A stretch of DNA of 64,000 nucleotides, taken from Pestalotiopsis fici W106-1. Its lineage: Eukaryota; Ascomycota; Sordariomycetes; Amphisphaeriales; Sporocadaceae. The stretch's first letter is position 1; each line of letters opens with the position of its first letter. A program made the position numbers and the translations under genes. Below are positions 1-11,698 of the stretch, one piece after another. A model generated the notes under the pieces. The model had not been told where the DNA came from. It did no database searches and was given only the letters and a program-made list of their open reading frames with translations. Location: NCBI RefSeq assembly GCF_000516985.1, contig NW_006917091.1, positions 5,328,518-5,392,517 on the forward strand. Direction: 5' to 3'.

Positions 1-117
1 GCTATGCGCTGAGGCTGGGATTCGTGACGACAAGATACTTTCTCAGCCACCTCAGTTTGTTCATACAGTATGATTGTCAAGTAGCTAAAGACTAAACGCA
101 TGCCGATGGGAGACCCT

Positions 118-1326
118 CTACCGCTGGGCGGCTTTCATTATCATACCGAAGATCTTGGAATCGTTCTCGGCGTCTTCAATAGTCGTCTTTACAGGCTTGC
201 CTGTGGTGTACCATTCGTACATCTCCCTAAACTCTTGCGTATATGCGTCTTCATACGTGATTCTGAATTGTGTCTCCTTGTACACGCCACCATCATTCTC
301 GGCAACTTTGACGTAGATGGGTAGCCCCTTGACGTAGGGCGTATCATACTGGATTCGCACAGTCTTTTCTTGGCTGTAGACCTCAATATGCGCGTCGAAA
401 CGAGGTACATTGTCAATGCCAGACTCGTAGGCCACATGGAAGCCCTCGTACTCGAAGATAGCACTGAGAGGAATGTCAGCTAACAGGCCACTCGATTTTT
501 CATTTGAACTTAGCCACCTACTTCCAGAAAAGTCCAGCTGAGCATGCACCACGAACCGACTTGGGCATCCCGAGCGCTTCACGCATAGCCGAAAGATCAT
601 GAGATCCTAAGCCTCCTAACAACCGCCAAAGCCGCCGGTTTGACTCTGAGTCACTGGCACCGCATTCTGCCAAGCCCGTGGTGACCGTTTCCGCAGTTTT
701 GTCAGAAAGGTCCCGAGAATCTTGCTGGGAGAAATCTGTAAACTTCTTGGGAAAAGTGCCAGACTGGTCGACAAACGTAGAGTTTGGACCGATGATATCT
801 AAAATAGGTAAGCAACGTGTTAGTACGAGATCAAGGGTTATACCTCACCTCTCACGCGGGCGTAAAGAATCTTGTCCATGCCACCAATAAGCTCGACAGC
901 TTTTTGAAAGGCAGCAGCATATCTGCGCATGTAGCCAACCATGACCTTGCCGCGGGATCCGGCCTCAGCGTCCCGAATCCGATGGAGATCGCGCACGTTG
1001 AGCGCCGCGGGCTTCTCGAGAAAGACGTGTTTGTGGTGCTGCAATGCCAGGACGGCGTGTTCGGCATGGTGCGCATCACTGCTCGCCACCAAGACCACGT
1101 CCACGTCGGCCGACGCACACAGCTCGGCGGGCGTCGTTGTGGTGCTCGGGGTGACGCCGCCCATGACCCTGCTCTTGCAGTGGTCCAGGGCTGAAGCCGA
1201 GGCGTCGCAGAGGTATGTGATGCGAAAGTAGTCTGAGAGGAATCCCAAAGTCGGGATGTGAACTACCTGTGCGATCTCGCCGCAGCCGATCAGACCGACG
1301 CGGACGAGCTTTTGGGTCGAAGCCAT
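118..1326 (-). CDS. Gfo/Idh/MocA-family NAD(P)-dependent oxidoreductase
   Basis: Three exons (1326-849, 798-522, 463-118) with GT..AG introns of 50 and 58 bp give a 366-residue protein, normal for the family. The N-terminus has the Rossmann glycine loop (VGLIGCGEIAQ) and, near residue 100, the family motif EKP (VFLEKPAAL), whose lysine contacts cofactor and substrate. The second half is the alpha/beta C-terminal dimer and substrate domain. Members oxidise or reduce sugars and related polyols in the cytosol with NAD(P). The gene is divergent from a Zn2Cys6 regulator (2019) and sits near a second member of the family and a sugar transporter, which suggests a carbohydrate-use module. Start: the first in-frame ATG, just before the Rossmann strand. 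The substrate cannot be read from sequence. Family certain, role inferred. Confidence 0.88.
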
Positions 1327-2018
1327 ATGAAAGAGATTGGATATCGGGGTTTACTCGAAGTTCTTGGAATTAATTAAAGATCTCAGAACGTGTATGTCAG
1401 ACGCTAGTATTCAAGTCGAACGTTGTTCTTTGTTGTAATTCTTGAGTTGATCCGATCCATTACACTGGGTACAGAGCGAGAAATATATACACGTGGTGAC
1501 GAGTGACCCATTTTATATCCTGCACTATGACATTCGGATTTTCATAAGATCCAAGCTTACAAAGCTGCAGAACAACAAACAGCCTCGTGGGATAACAACG
1601 GTGAAATACTCAATTGCTATAAAGCACAATCAATGCCCGTTCCCATCAACTGGTTGCACATTGTATAATAGGGCAAAATCATGCCGGGATCTGTAGCCAG
1701 ACCTGTATAGCTCAAGTGGATCGCGCGGGGAAAGTTGAAATGGGTTGATTACTCTTGGAATAGTCAACCCAGGTGGTGCTAGCTCGTGACTTCCCCCAAA
1801 TCGGCAGAGCCCACCTTCATTGCCAATCATGTTCGTTTCCGAGACGTGGGTGCTGGGTTTCGACGGCATCTTCGCCGTCTTGCCGTCTTGCATAAGAACG
1901 GCCTCAGGTCCTCTCGTCCTTTACGATGACTCTGCTTGCGAGTAGATGGGGTTGTGTAGTCGACCCCGCATATTGAAACTCGACCGTCTCGACTGTCAAG
2001 GCCGGCTCGAAAGCACGG
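1327..2018. promoter_or_regulatory. Divergent promoter region, dehydrogenase / Zn2Cys6 regulator
   Basis: This 692-bp gap separates two divergent starts. A TATA-like stretch (about 1481-1489, atatatac on the plus strand) lies some 160 bp upstream of the minus-strand dehydrogenase. Short open frames here have no recognisable protein and look like chance. No regulator site could be assigned with confidence. Confidence 0.4.
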
Positions 2019-4279
2019 ATGACAGAACCAAGCCCTTCGAGCCACGTGAGGTCAGTGACCGCCTCACCCAATCTCCAGCTGCCCGGAACGACACCACCAA
2101 CTGCCCGGAAGCGTGCAAGATCCGAGGGGAATGGGAATGGGAATTTCGATCAGCGGCAACAACCGCAACCGGAGCGCAAGAAGCGCGCTCCGGTTGCCTG
2201 TCGCATGTGCAAGAACCGCAAAATCAAGTGCTCCAATGATAGGCCAAAGTGTCTAAGCTGTGTACGGCTGCAATGTGATTGTCTTTACCCCGAAGACGCC
2301 AATCGGTCTCTGGGAGAAGAGCCTTTGCCCCGGATATTGGGCGCTCTCGAAGAAATATTGGCCCGGCTCCCCGATTTGACAAGATCAGTTCCATTTCCTA
2401 GTGCTCTTTACAACGCTCCGCACCCTGAGGCAAGACTCGCCATACCAACAGGTTCTGGATCATCGCACGAAACGGAGCTTAGCAACTCGACAGCAGAGGA
2501 GAGTTTTCTTTCGCTACCGAACGATGTGTCGAGAAACACATCCTTAGAGGAGGTTCTCCGATGGCCCGTGTTCTCGAGCAATGCTACCACAGCAACGCCG
2601 CAACTGTCCGGCTTGCTAATGGCTGACGAAGAATCCGGCGTCGGGGATTCAAGTGATGCATACCGGAAAAATGCATGGCATGTTCTTGATAACACCAGGA
2701 TCCTTCTCCGTGTCAATCAGTTTTTGGCCAACGTGAATATCAAGAACCCGATTCTTGACCGACATACACTTTTAAAAGATGCCATGCTACTGACCGAGAC
2801 CGGATTGTCGTGGGATGCAAGGTCATGCTTGGTAGTGAGACTCACCCAATGTCGCCATCATCGAACTTCTATCACAAACTACAAGCTGATCCTTGAGTAT
2901 AGCTTATAGCGTGTGCACTGGGGGCGATCTCGACTGCATTCGAGCCAGGTCCAGCAACGACAGATGGAATCCTTCGTTCTCGAAGCGACTTCGACAGTCA
3001 GTCACGAGTAGAAGCTGAGTCATACTACCAGTCAGCGCAGAGGCGCTTGGGGCTGTTGACTCGAGGTCTGAGAGCAAGTCAATGCCACTTGCTCTCGGGA
3101 ATATATTGCATGTACACACTTCGACCTATAGAAGCATGGCATTCGTTTTATCAAGCATCCACACTCTGTCTGGTGCACCTCAAACTTCGGGGAAGCTCAC
3201 ACTGCGGTGGAAACCTGGCCGAGTTCAGTGATGCCCAGAAGAGCCTTGAGCAACGGTTGTTTTGGAGCTGCCTCAAATCCGAATGGTAAGTGGAAATGCA
3301 AACTTGATGGTTGTTTTGAAGCTCACTTTTCACTCCAGCGAGATGCTTCTTGAGCTACCATTGCCACAATCGAGTCTTTATACCATTGAATCCCCGGGTA
3401 TGTTTCCATCGCCGCCCCCACAGGAGACCATAGAAGCGGCCATAAAGGGGCCTGAACTTGATGGTAGACCCCCTACCCGTAGTCCAGCGTTGAACTCCTT
3501 GTACCCGTCACACCACCCACCGAGTCCAAGTACCCCGAGAGACTTGGTGTCTCTCCATCATCAATCTTGGTTTTATTACCTGACGGAAATATCTCTTCTA
3601 CGCCTAAACAATCGAATCATACGGGCATTCTACTCCGCGGACAGTACGACATGGACCAGAATGAATGTCATTGACATGTGTAATGAAGCTCATGCTTGTG
3701 AGCGGCAATTGCAACAGTGGTTAGTATTCCGCAACCCAACAACCATCTCCGGCCCAAATGGACATGACTGACTTGCAGATTGGTTACAGGGTTGAGTCGT
3801 TACCGCATTCGATACGATTCGACGAAACGGACCCAAACCCAGGTGAGCACAGTGAGTTACAACACATGACGTGGAGACGTTATGTCAAGATCAAAAGGTT
3901 GCTCTACCGTCCTTTTCTATATCGATTAGCCCATGCAGACCATCAAGACGGTGTCTTGCATCAGCTCGTTCAGCCCTACGCCGAAAAGTGCGTCTTGGCG
4001 TGCGTTCAGCCGGCAACCTACATTGGCCTTCGTCACCGACATCATGGGACATGGTTCGGCTGTAGAGAGTCTGCACTTTCTGCTCTTATACTGCTGGCCG
4101 CTCAATCGACCGGAGTCCTCACTGCCATGGGTCTAGAAGCACAGAGCGAACAGTTCATACATCTATACATTGCTCACTTGAAATTCTGGCAAGAGGAGAG
4201 CGTCGACATTAAAGTGATCAGCGAGATCATCCAGCGAATGTGCCAAGAGAGTCTATCACAGAGTGTATCTAGCGGCTAA
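2019..4279 (+). CDS. Zn2Cys6 fungal transcription factor
   Basis: Four exons (2019-2831, 2903-3285, 3339-3719, 3790-4279) give a 688-residue protein. The binuclear zinc cluster is at residues 61-88 (CRMCKNRKIKC ... CLSCVRLQCDC), preceded by a basic stretch. The middle and C-terminal parts have the fungal-specific regulatory domain pattern, including a late segment around RHHGTWFGCRESALSALIL. At the third intron the nearer acceptor (after 3776) would create an immediate TGA; the acceptor ending at 3789 keeps the frame open. The gene stands between two Gfo/Idh/MocA dehydrogenases, divergent from the first and convergent with the second (31 bp between stop codons). It is a plausible local activator of sugar genes (inference). 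It should bind CGG-type half sites as a dimer in the nucleus. Confidence 0.88.
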
Positions 4280-4310
4280 GGGCACAAACCTGCCATTCAA
4301 CTCAATCGAA

Positions 4311-5466
4311 TCATTCCTTATCCTGAGGATAGACTAGCCCACACTCCTTTCTGACTCCATCCATCAGGCGCATCATTCTCATTGTCTCGTCCAGTGGCAT
4401 AATCGCATTCTCGGTTCTTCCGGCCGCAATATCGAGCGCGACTGCATCGGCCTCATAGATGAAGCCAATCGTGCCAGTTGGCTGAGCAAAAGGGTAATCT
4501 TCCACTTTGCCCTCAGAATCCTTTATCCTAAAGCCGCTGGGGCAGCTTGGACCTTTGTCAGTGTATACAGTGATTGTGCCCTTGGTGCCCTCGATGCGCC
4601 CAAAGTCCGGCGGGTTGGGGTTGTGAAGCGACGACATCGTAATGGCAGTCGCCTCCTCAGCTGTCCCTTTATTGTACTGAAGAATGACGACTCCGCTGCC
4701 GTCTACCCCGTCCTCAATGGTCAGAGATGGTGTCACAGCGACTTTAGGATGATTCGTGCCTAGCGCCCCATTGCCAAGTATGACAGACGCATAAGTCAGG
4801 GGATATATCCCGATATCCAGGAGCGCACCCGCGCCGAGGGCCGGGTCCTTCAACCGAGATTCCTTGGGCAGTGAATCGAAGTCCAACGTCAGGCCGATCT
4901 CAACGATACATCGCCTTACTCGACCAATGGCGCCAGCTTGAATCTTCTTTTGCAACTCGATAACGAGAGGGAAGAACCTTGTCCACATGCCTACAATAGT
5001 CAGTGACAAGCTATTTGAGACAGAAAAAGAAATCTATAAAGAAATCATCAATGAGCTTACCTTCCATGAGATAAACGCCTTTCGCCTTGGCCGCTGCAAT
5101 GACTTGTTCAGCTTGTTTGCTGTTGATGGTGAATGGCTTCTCGTTGAGCACATGTTTGCCTGCCTTAATGGCATCCAAGCAGTTCTGGTCATGGAGTGAG
5201 TGAGGCGTCGCGATATATACGACATCAACGTCGGGTGAGTCGTAAACTTCCTGGTAGCTGGCAAAGACCTTGGGCCGGGGCGCGCTCGAATCTTTCCAAA
5301 CTTTGTTGACGAATTGCTGCCCCTTCTCGACATTGCTGGATGATCCCACGACCGTGATGATGTGTTCTGCCGGTCCATCCTCCCGAGGCGCAAGGAGATC
5401 AGTCACAAACATGCTGGCAATCCAGCCGGTTCCCACAATACCCCATCTCAGCTGAGTTGGGGACAT
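4311..5466 (-). CDS. Gfo/Idh/MocA oxidoreductase, dihydrodiol/D-xylose dehydrogenase type
   Basis: Two exons (5466-5061 and 4990-4311) joined over a 70-bp intron give 361 residues. The Rossmann motif is WGIVGTGWIAS, the EKP motif is HVLNEKPFTIN, and the junction rebuilds the segment MEGMWTRFFP, typical of fungal dimeric dihydrodiol dehydrogenase / NADP+ D-xylose 1-dehydrogenase relatives. The C-terminal domain includes LLDIGIYPLTY and ends with the usual helical tail (MRLMDGVRKECGLVYP). It probably oxidises an aldose or trans-dihydrodiol with NADP+. It is a more distant relative of the 118-1326 gene, not a recent tandem copy. Start: the first ATG, immediately before the Rossmann strand. Family secure, substrate unknown. 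Confidence 0.9.
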
Positions 5467-6457
5467 GTTGTGTATGAAGCCTAGGTTGTACGAATGACGA
5501 TTAAGCTTGCAAAGTTGTTTGATGCTCAGTCTTGATGAGCTTCAGAGGTCAACACAGAGTGGTTTCAAATTGATGTCAGAATGACGCGAAGAGCGGACTG
5601 AAGCTCTATTGGGGCTTAATAAATACTACTGCTACTATCTTATCGCCACCACAAATCTTTGATCTCGTGAGCCATCAAGTTGGACGACACCGGACTCTTG
5701 CAGCCCCTCATAGCTGCGGGTTATACCTGGATAAATGGTAATTCTTCGGAGGTGCCCTGACGGTAACTTCGCCGAGGATACCGGGCAATGCCATGTGATC
5801 CCTGCTCGATAGTCGACACGCTCGTCAAGACCAGAGTCGGCGCACTGACCATTTACCACGCCTTGTCTTCGCCTGTTGCGGAGTAGTGCGCCATTTCTCG
5901 TGTCGACGACTGCTTGGCTATTACCCCAGATTTCCAAGGTTGGGCATAATGAAGCCCCGCAGAATACCACGCGGTCTCCGCAAATGGCATGATCCGGGGT
6001 ATAGACGCGACTGCAGCGCCGGTGTTCTACCGCAACCCAATGAACAATGAGCATCGATCAATGTTATATGCTGAGGTTATAGCTTGGAGGATCCATCCGG
6101 GGATAATGGCCTGGGGAAGCCCTGACAAGAAGGAACAGTAGCCCCCTAGTCCGACCTCACCGGGATTGATGGTCTCGATCGGGAGATGTTGAAGACGACC
6201 TTGCGGCAACTGCCGACTGGACACGCCTTGGCCAGCCAAAGCAACATCACGCGTGGCTTTCCGACTCATGTAGCTGAACAAATCCTGGAAACCGAGGACA
6301 CGGCCGGATAACAACAGAATATAAGCCCTCGGTCCACCTTTGCAATGACTTGCCACGCAACTTTCATCTCCTCAGTTCGCAGCTGGGAACGAGCTCATGC
6401 ACCGGCTACACTTTAAATTCATATTCTGTTCAATTTCACTAATCCCCCATCATCAAG
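5467..6457. other. Intergenic, divergent promoters; possible minus-strand gene relic
   Basis: This 991-bp gap separates a minus-strand dehydrogenase from a plus-strand transporter. On the minus strand, 6356-6027 and 6054-5638 are open in different frames (for example a stretch reading INPGEVGLGGYCSF) and could be pieces of a decayed gene. I recognise no family and there is no convincing splice that joins them. The last 100 bp carry the transporter promoter; no clear TATA was assigned. Confidence 0.3.
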
Positions 6458-8129
6458 ATGCCGAAGCTCAGCATCAAGGAGAAGAATGCAAAGATTGTCG
6501 GCGCGGCACTCGCTGAGGTGATACCACAATCAGAAACATGGTGGTTCCGGCAGCCTCATCTGGCCCGACTGAATCTCTTGTTGTTGGTGCCCCTTTTGTC
6601 CAGCTCTGTCGCTGGATACGATGGTTAGACATCCCCGTCCCTCCCCGACTTTGCTCCTCCTCGCAGACTAACAGATTGTAGGCTCGTTGATGAACGGGTT
6701 ACAGGCTCTGCCTCAATGGAACAGCGATTTTGGATATCCGACCGGTTACACCCTCGGCCTCGTTAATGCCATTATGCCGATTGCCATGTTTTTGGCCCTA
6801 CCGATACTTCCCATGATTAGTGACCGTTTCGGTAGAAAGGTTCCCATCTTGATTGGCGGTGCAGGAGTCATTGTTGCCAGCCTCATCCAGTTATTTTCCG
6901 TCAACTACGGCATGTTTGTGTTTTCCCGTGCCATCCTGGGCTTCTGCGGTTCCTTCATGATCCAACCAAGTGCCTTGCTCATAGCTGAGCTGGCGTACCC
7001 GACGCACCGAGGAAAGTACACGGCGGCTTTCTTCACCATGTACTACTTTGGCGGCATCATTGCTTCCTGGATCACGTTTGCGGCTCAAGATCTTCATGGA
7101 TCCTTGGCATGGAAGGTCCCTACCATCTTTCAGGCGGTCCTACCGTTGGTTCAGGTCTGCTGCATCTGGTTTGTACCTCAGTCGCCGCGTTGGCTCGTGG
7201 CAAACGACCGGGTCCAGGATGCTTCCGTTCTTCTCTCCAGGATCCACGACCCGACGCCCGAGAGTCAACTCGTTGCGCGCGAGCTGTCCGAGATGGTCGA
7301 GTCGATCCACATGGAGAAGGAAGCCGCCTTGACGACCTGGCGCTCCTTGGTTGCGACCCCCGGAAACAGGAAGCGCGTGGCCGTTGCCATCTGCGTCGGT
7401 CTCTTTGCGCAGTGGAACGGTGTCGCCGTCGTCTCCTACTACCTCAGCAAAGTCCTTACTTCTGTGGGTATCACTAGCACCTTTGACCAGACTCTCATCA
7501 ATGGCATGCTGCAAATCTTCAACTTTGGCGCCGCGTTGATTGGAGCTTTCCTTGTCGACAGACTCGGTCGCCGCCTGTTGTTCCTGTGGTCCACGGCTGG
7601 TATGCTGGTGACCTATATCGTCTGGACCGCGTGCTCGGCGGTGAATGCCGAGACGGGCAATTCAGCGGCTGGAATCATGGTTGTTGTCTGCATGTTCTTC
7701 TACTACTTCCATTACGACATTGCTTATACACCATTGTTGATTGCTGTAAGTCTCAACTGTCTTCCTAATCTCTCATGTTCTACCTGGCGTTTCTAACAGA
7801 CTGAATAAATACAGTATCCGACCGAGATCTTCCCCTATTCCCTTCGAGCCAAAGGTTTGGCCCTCGAATTCTACTTCAACTCTGGTGGCCTCGTTATTGG
7901 GCAATTTGTCAATCCGATCGGCATGGAGAATATCGGCTGGCACTATTACATCGTCTTTTGCGTCTTGTTGCTCATCATGTTGATCGTCGTGTACCTCTTG
8001 TTCCCCGAGACCAAGGGCCACTCGCTCGAGGAGATTGCCTTTATCTTTGACGGGCCACAGGCCGAGACGTCCTTGGCCATGGACAAGCGTGTTGAAGCAG
8101 AGACGGTGGAGCACAAGGAACATGTTTGA
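6458..8129 (+). CDS. MFS sugar transporter (hexose/lactose permease type)
   Basis: Three exons (6458-6623, 6682-7745, 7815-8129) encode 514 residues, the usual size for 12-helix sugar porters. Signatures seen: DRFGRKVPI after helix 2, a PQSPRWLV segment before the central loop, DRLGRRLLF after helix 8, YPTEIFPYSLRAKG, and a final PETKGHSLEEI before the C-terminal tail. These are the classic sugar-transporter motifs of the plasma membrane H+ symporter family. The small first exon ends inside GYDG, which precedes helix 1 sequence. The downstream Thr/Glu-rich tail is cytosolic. Neighbouring dehydrogenases and the Zn2Cys6 regulator suggest co-use of one sugar or glycoside. The substrate cannot be deduced. 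Confidence 0.92.
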
Positions 8130-8477
8130 AGGTCCCCGAGGACCGCCTTGGGTCCGCAGTCAAGAACGTTGATGTACAGAACATGATCCTTGATGGTTAC
8201 CATTGCCACTGAATATAAAGATATTGCTCATCACCCGTTGACTTGAATGTAGGTCACAGTGCGACTTCTTTCATGATGTTTGATTCCATCATTATTGATG
8301 GGATCGAGTATATAAAGACGAGATCATCATGAATTTAATACACGGATTAGAGAAGAAGAGTAAGCGAAAAGAATCACACTCATCTACAGAACCCCCCCAA
8401 AATAAACTCTCCTCATGGCGTCGGTGTGGGTGTGGGTTTGCCACAATCACCAAGGGAAATGTTGTAGAGTGCAATAA
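8130..8477. other. Convergent 3' regions
   Basis: This 348-bp gap lies between the stop codons of the sugar transporter (plus) and the Ser/Thr-rich protein (minus). It holds presumed 3' UTRs and no recognisable gene or RNA. Confidence 0.5.
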
Positions 8478-9802
8478 TCATGTTACTGACGTCGTTGCAC
8501 TCCCCCCCCCCCCCCCCCAGGCCAATTGTAAGATGCCGGTTGTCGCCCCTCCTACATTGGCCGCGGGCCACGACACGGCTTGCCAACTTGTTCCCGCAGC
8601 ACTGTTGGCTGCCACACTCACCGCTCCCAGCCAGGTACCGGCATAGTTTGCGGTCAGCGTGCACGAGGACCATGGACCCAACCCGCCATACAGTCTATAG
8701 TTGAGTGACAAGAGGGCACCACCCATGGGTACGTTGGAGACAGTCTGAGAGATGGTCGATATTACTCTGTATGCGGAAGGTACTAGGCTGTTTCGAGCAG
8801 GGGAAAAAAACAACACGTAGAGTTAGCAAGTCGTGCGCTCAATTGGCATATGTAAGGGAGATGTAGAATGCACTTACGCGAAAGAGTCGCCGTAGGGAGT
8901 ACTATAGAAGCCCTGGCTGTTATCACGGATATCAACAGTGCCAGTCCGCAGCCATGGTTCATCGCCACTTTCAAAATCACCATTGACGACTATGGGCGAC
9001 TGATTAAGAGTTTAGTGTGGAAATATCGTCCAATTCGGTGAACAGTTCAAACTTACACAAGTTGGGGACGTTGTGCTCGAGGTGGCTGTTGTTTCAGAAG
9101 GAGTGGATTCAGTGACAGAGGATTCTGAAGAAACTGTCGTTGAAATCTCCGTAGTTGGCACGACAGTGGGCTCAATAGTGGCCTTGATAGTGGCCTTGAT
9201 AGTGACTTCAGTGGTGCTTTCAGTGGTGGGCCGGACGGTGGACTCAACCGTGGAAGAGAATACCATAGAAGTCTCAGAGGTGCTTTCAGTAGTGGACTGG
9301 GTGGACTCAACCGTGGAAGAGACTACTGTAGAAGTCTCAGTGCGGGTTCCGTGACAGAGAAAGTAGAGACCGCCGTGGTAGAAGCTCCAATGGTGGATTC
9401 AGTCCCAATGAGAGTAGGAGAGAATGCCAAAGTGGGTTCGATAGTAGTGGAATCAGTCGAAGACATAATAGCAAAGAACGTTGAAGATACCTCGGCGCTC
9501 GACTCGGTCGATGAAGCGGTTGTACCAGCAGTATAAAGTGAGGTTGAAGTAGTAGTCTCTGCCGTCGTTTCGGGAATAGTCGTGGCAGTGGTCGGCGAAG
9601 ATTCCGGTAGGGTGATTACAAAAGTCGTGAAAGAACCATTTACAGAGACTAGCTCAGATGCACTGGAAGAAGGCAGACGGCCACAGCCTCTGCGCCTACT
9701 GGTGGACTTGAGCAAGCTTGATGTCGTGTCGGAGAGAATGGCTATGGCCTCAACTCCAGCCATTACCGCCGCCATTGCTGCAAAAGTAGACGAGGACTTC
9801 AT
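8478..9802 (-). CDS. Secreted Ser/Thr-rich protein with C-terminal carbohydrate-binding-like domain, frameshifted
   Basis: The N-terminus (MKSSSTFAAMAAVMAGVEA) looks like a signal peptide. It is followed by about 230 residues of Thr/Ser/Glu-rich low-complexity sequence, expected to be O-glycosylated. The remaining exons are 8999-8878 and 8787-8478, after introns of 57 and 90 bp. They carry a domain starting VNGDFESGDEPW and ending near LNYRLYGGLGPW, the pattern of CBM4/9-like lectin domains at the ends of fungal cell-wall proteins. The first exon (9802-9057) does not stay in frame: the Thr-rich reading changes frame between about 9340 and 9352, as if one base were missing. Without that, a stop falls at 9323. 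The last codons run through a homopolymer of G on the coding strand. It is either a recent pseudogene, a variable surface gene, or an assembly error. Confidence 0.55.
8502..8518. repeat. 17-base poly-C homopolymer inside coding end
   Basis: Seventeen consecutive C (G on the coding strand) encode five glycines near the C-terminus of the carbohydrate-binding-like protein. A slip of one base changes the stop codon used, so the tail is length-sensitive. Confidence 0.95.
9213..9345. repeat. 63-bp tandem coding repeat
   Basis: The segment starting gtggactcaaccgtggaaga occurs at 9238 and again at 9301, 63 bp apart, with the following bases also matching. A partial extra copy lies before 9238. It encodes a 21-residue Ser/Thr unit in the secreted protein. 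Confidence 0.85.
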
Positions 9803-11698
9803 ATGTGCAGGAGAATGTCAAGTCGATTGAGATGTAAAAGACTTGGCGCTACTTATTACTGATCACGGGATATTGAGTTGATGGTCAAATATACATGGCA
9901 GTTTGCCTGTTGAGAAATTCGTACAAAGAGTAACACTATTGCCAATCTGATAATTCGTTTCGCGATCAGTAGAAAAAATATTAGGTCACTTGATCTGCGC
10001 AGAAGCTTGAGAAGACACGCTCACATGATATTGATTTAACAGAAATTTGTTTGAATATTGACATATTTATTTTTGAATCGTTTGTTTTATTCCAAAGTTT
10101 GTACTACACATTCCATGCAGTAGAAATGTTCGGCAACGCTGCAGTCTAGTGCATAGTCTAGAATGCGGAATGTGTCGACGACGTGTCTCAGTCAAAGTGA
10201 ATCAAGCATACGATTTCGTCCCTTTCGAGCCCTCGATATGTCGGACCTCTACGACCTCGATTGCCAGCACTTGCACCCCATTCTGGCATTTGATAGTCCT
10301 CGCCTTCTTACGCAGGGCATTTGATGGACGTGAAAGGCGTGTTTATAGAGATGCCTGCGGGTCTCGATCATGTCAAAGGTCCTCACGCCTGCTGGTCAAT
10401 GTATTGTAGCTCTCGTCTTTTATGAACGCTGATGCATCTTTTCGCGTTTTGGTGAATGGGCCCCCGCATATGAATCCTCCATGCGGGATCATCATCAACG
10501 TTGCTTGAAGCATGAGAGTGGATCGGTAGGCTCGTGTGTTCGTGTCAGTCTGAGATTAGGCATGTCCAGTAGAGAGTATGATTCTTTGGACTCGTTCTTA
10601 ACGACAGTATTTGTCCAGGGTTCAATGTCCACAAATCCTCTCAATCATGGTCCACAACGAGTTCAAGCCGTTATGGTTGGTACTGTAACACAAGGGACGG
10701 AAGCAAATGGAGAGCACTAGACCTTTTGTAGACTTGTCGCTTGGGATAGACTCTGTATCATCCTCGACACAGCAATCGAGTTGCTCTGGGCAAGATTATG
10801 CTGTAAACTCTTACAACGCTGCGAAAACCACTAGAAATAAGCTCTCGTGATTAGACACGAAGAAACTTGAGGGATGGAATAGCATTGATGTTTTATTGCA
10901 AAAGACTCAAGTTTTATCGTCGGTATTGTGTAGGTACACTTTTCTATTTTTTTATCTTGCTCTATTTTTATTTTCATATATTACTGTCGAAAAGATTTGC
11001 AATAAAAACTGCATTGCTATGTTTCTATCGTGTAGGTTTGCCGTTGTTGAATGCCGGTGTCAGATGCCGTTGCTGATTGCCGGTGTCAGATGCCGTTGCT
11101 GAGTGCCGCGATGCGCAGGAATCATGCGTTCGGTGTTTTTTTGAACCGTCTAAAATTATCGTCTCCAGCAGCAGTGCATTATTGGACCGGCTGACTATTA
11201 TCGTTCTCAATCGAGTCGCTTACATGGTTAGGGCTCCTGAAAGATTGACCTGCGTGCCCTTTTTTCTTTTTCTCAAAGTGACTCGCCTGACACGGAATAC
11301 TTAATCTCTTTCCATCGCAGCTCACATTTACTGTATGCAAACCATGTCTATCAGATTCGAACTACACATTTGATCTCTTCTCTCTATTCATTGCAGTTAC
11401 TTCCTATGGAGTGGTACTTCTCCATAGCATTGAGCCGCTGCCGAAGCAAAGCAGCCCGCTCTAGCTAATAATTTCTTCGGTTTGTTTAAATTTCTATCAT
11501 CTAATTTACATGAGACTGAAGCCGCGGGCACCATGTTGTGGTCGGAATATGTGCCAGGTATACGCTCAACACCTACCAGGTGACTTTCCCTTGTCTTCGG
11601 CGAGGGTTGAAGGCTAGAGGGCGGATACGACTCGAGAACCAGTCGGCCATGCCGTGGTATTGGCAAGCACGTGCGTTTGGAAAAGGATATGAAGCCTT
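9803..11698. other. Intergenic, no gene recognised
   Basis: About 1.9 kb between the Ser/Thr-rich protein and a Zn2Cys6 regulator. The part next to 9803 is the former's promoter. Short open frames (for example 10149-10409 and 10481-10720, plus) show no family signature. A short tandem repeat lies at 11041-11108. Confidence 0.4.
11041..11108. repeat. 26-bp tandem repeat, about 2.6 copies
   Basis: Units begin at 11041, 11067 and 11093 (ccgttgttgaatgccggtgt, then ccgttgctgattgccggtgt, then a partial copy). The second unit differs from the first by two bases. It lies outside any recognised gene. Confidence 0.9.

Noticed and set aside
3720..3778. Acceptor ttgcag (ending 3778) for the third intron of the first Zn2Cys6 gene
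   Set aside because: It creates a TGA at the junction; the next acceptor (ending 3789) restores the conserved frame.
7140..7514. Antisense frames inside the sugar transporter
   Set aside because: No start context or domain; the sense frame is a complete 12-helix transporter.
9323..9352. An intron to explain the frame change in the Ser/Thr-rich gene
   Set aside because: The only GT..AG pair that would remove the stop is about 30 nt, too short for a fungal spliceosomal intron; a one-base change fits better.
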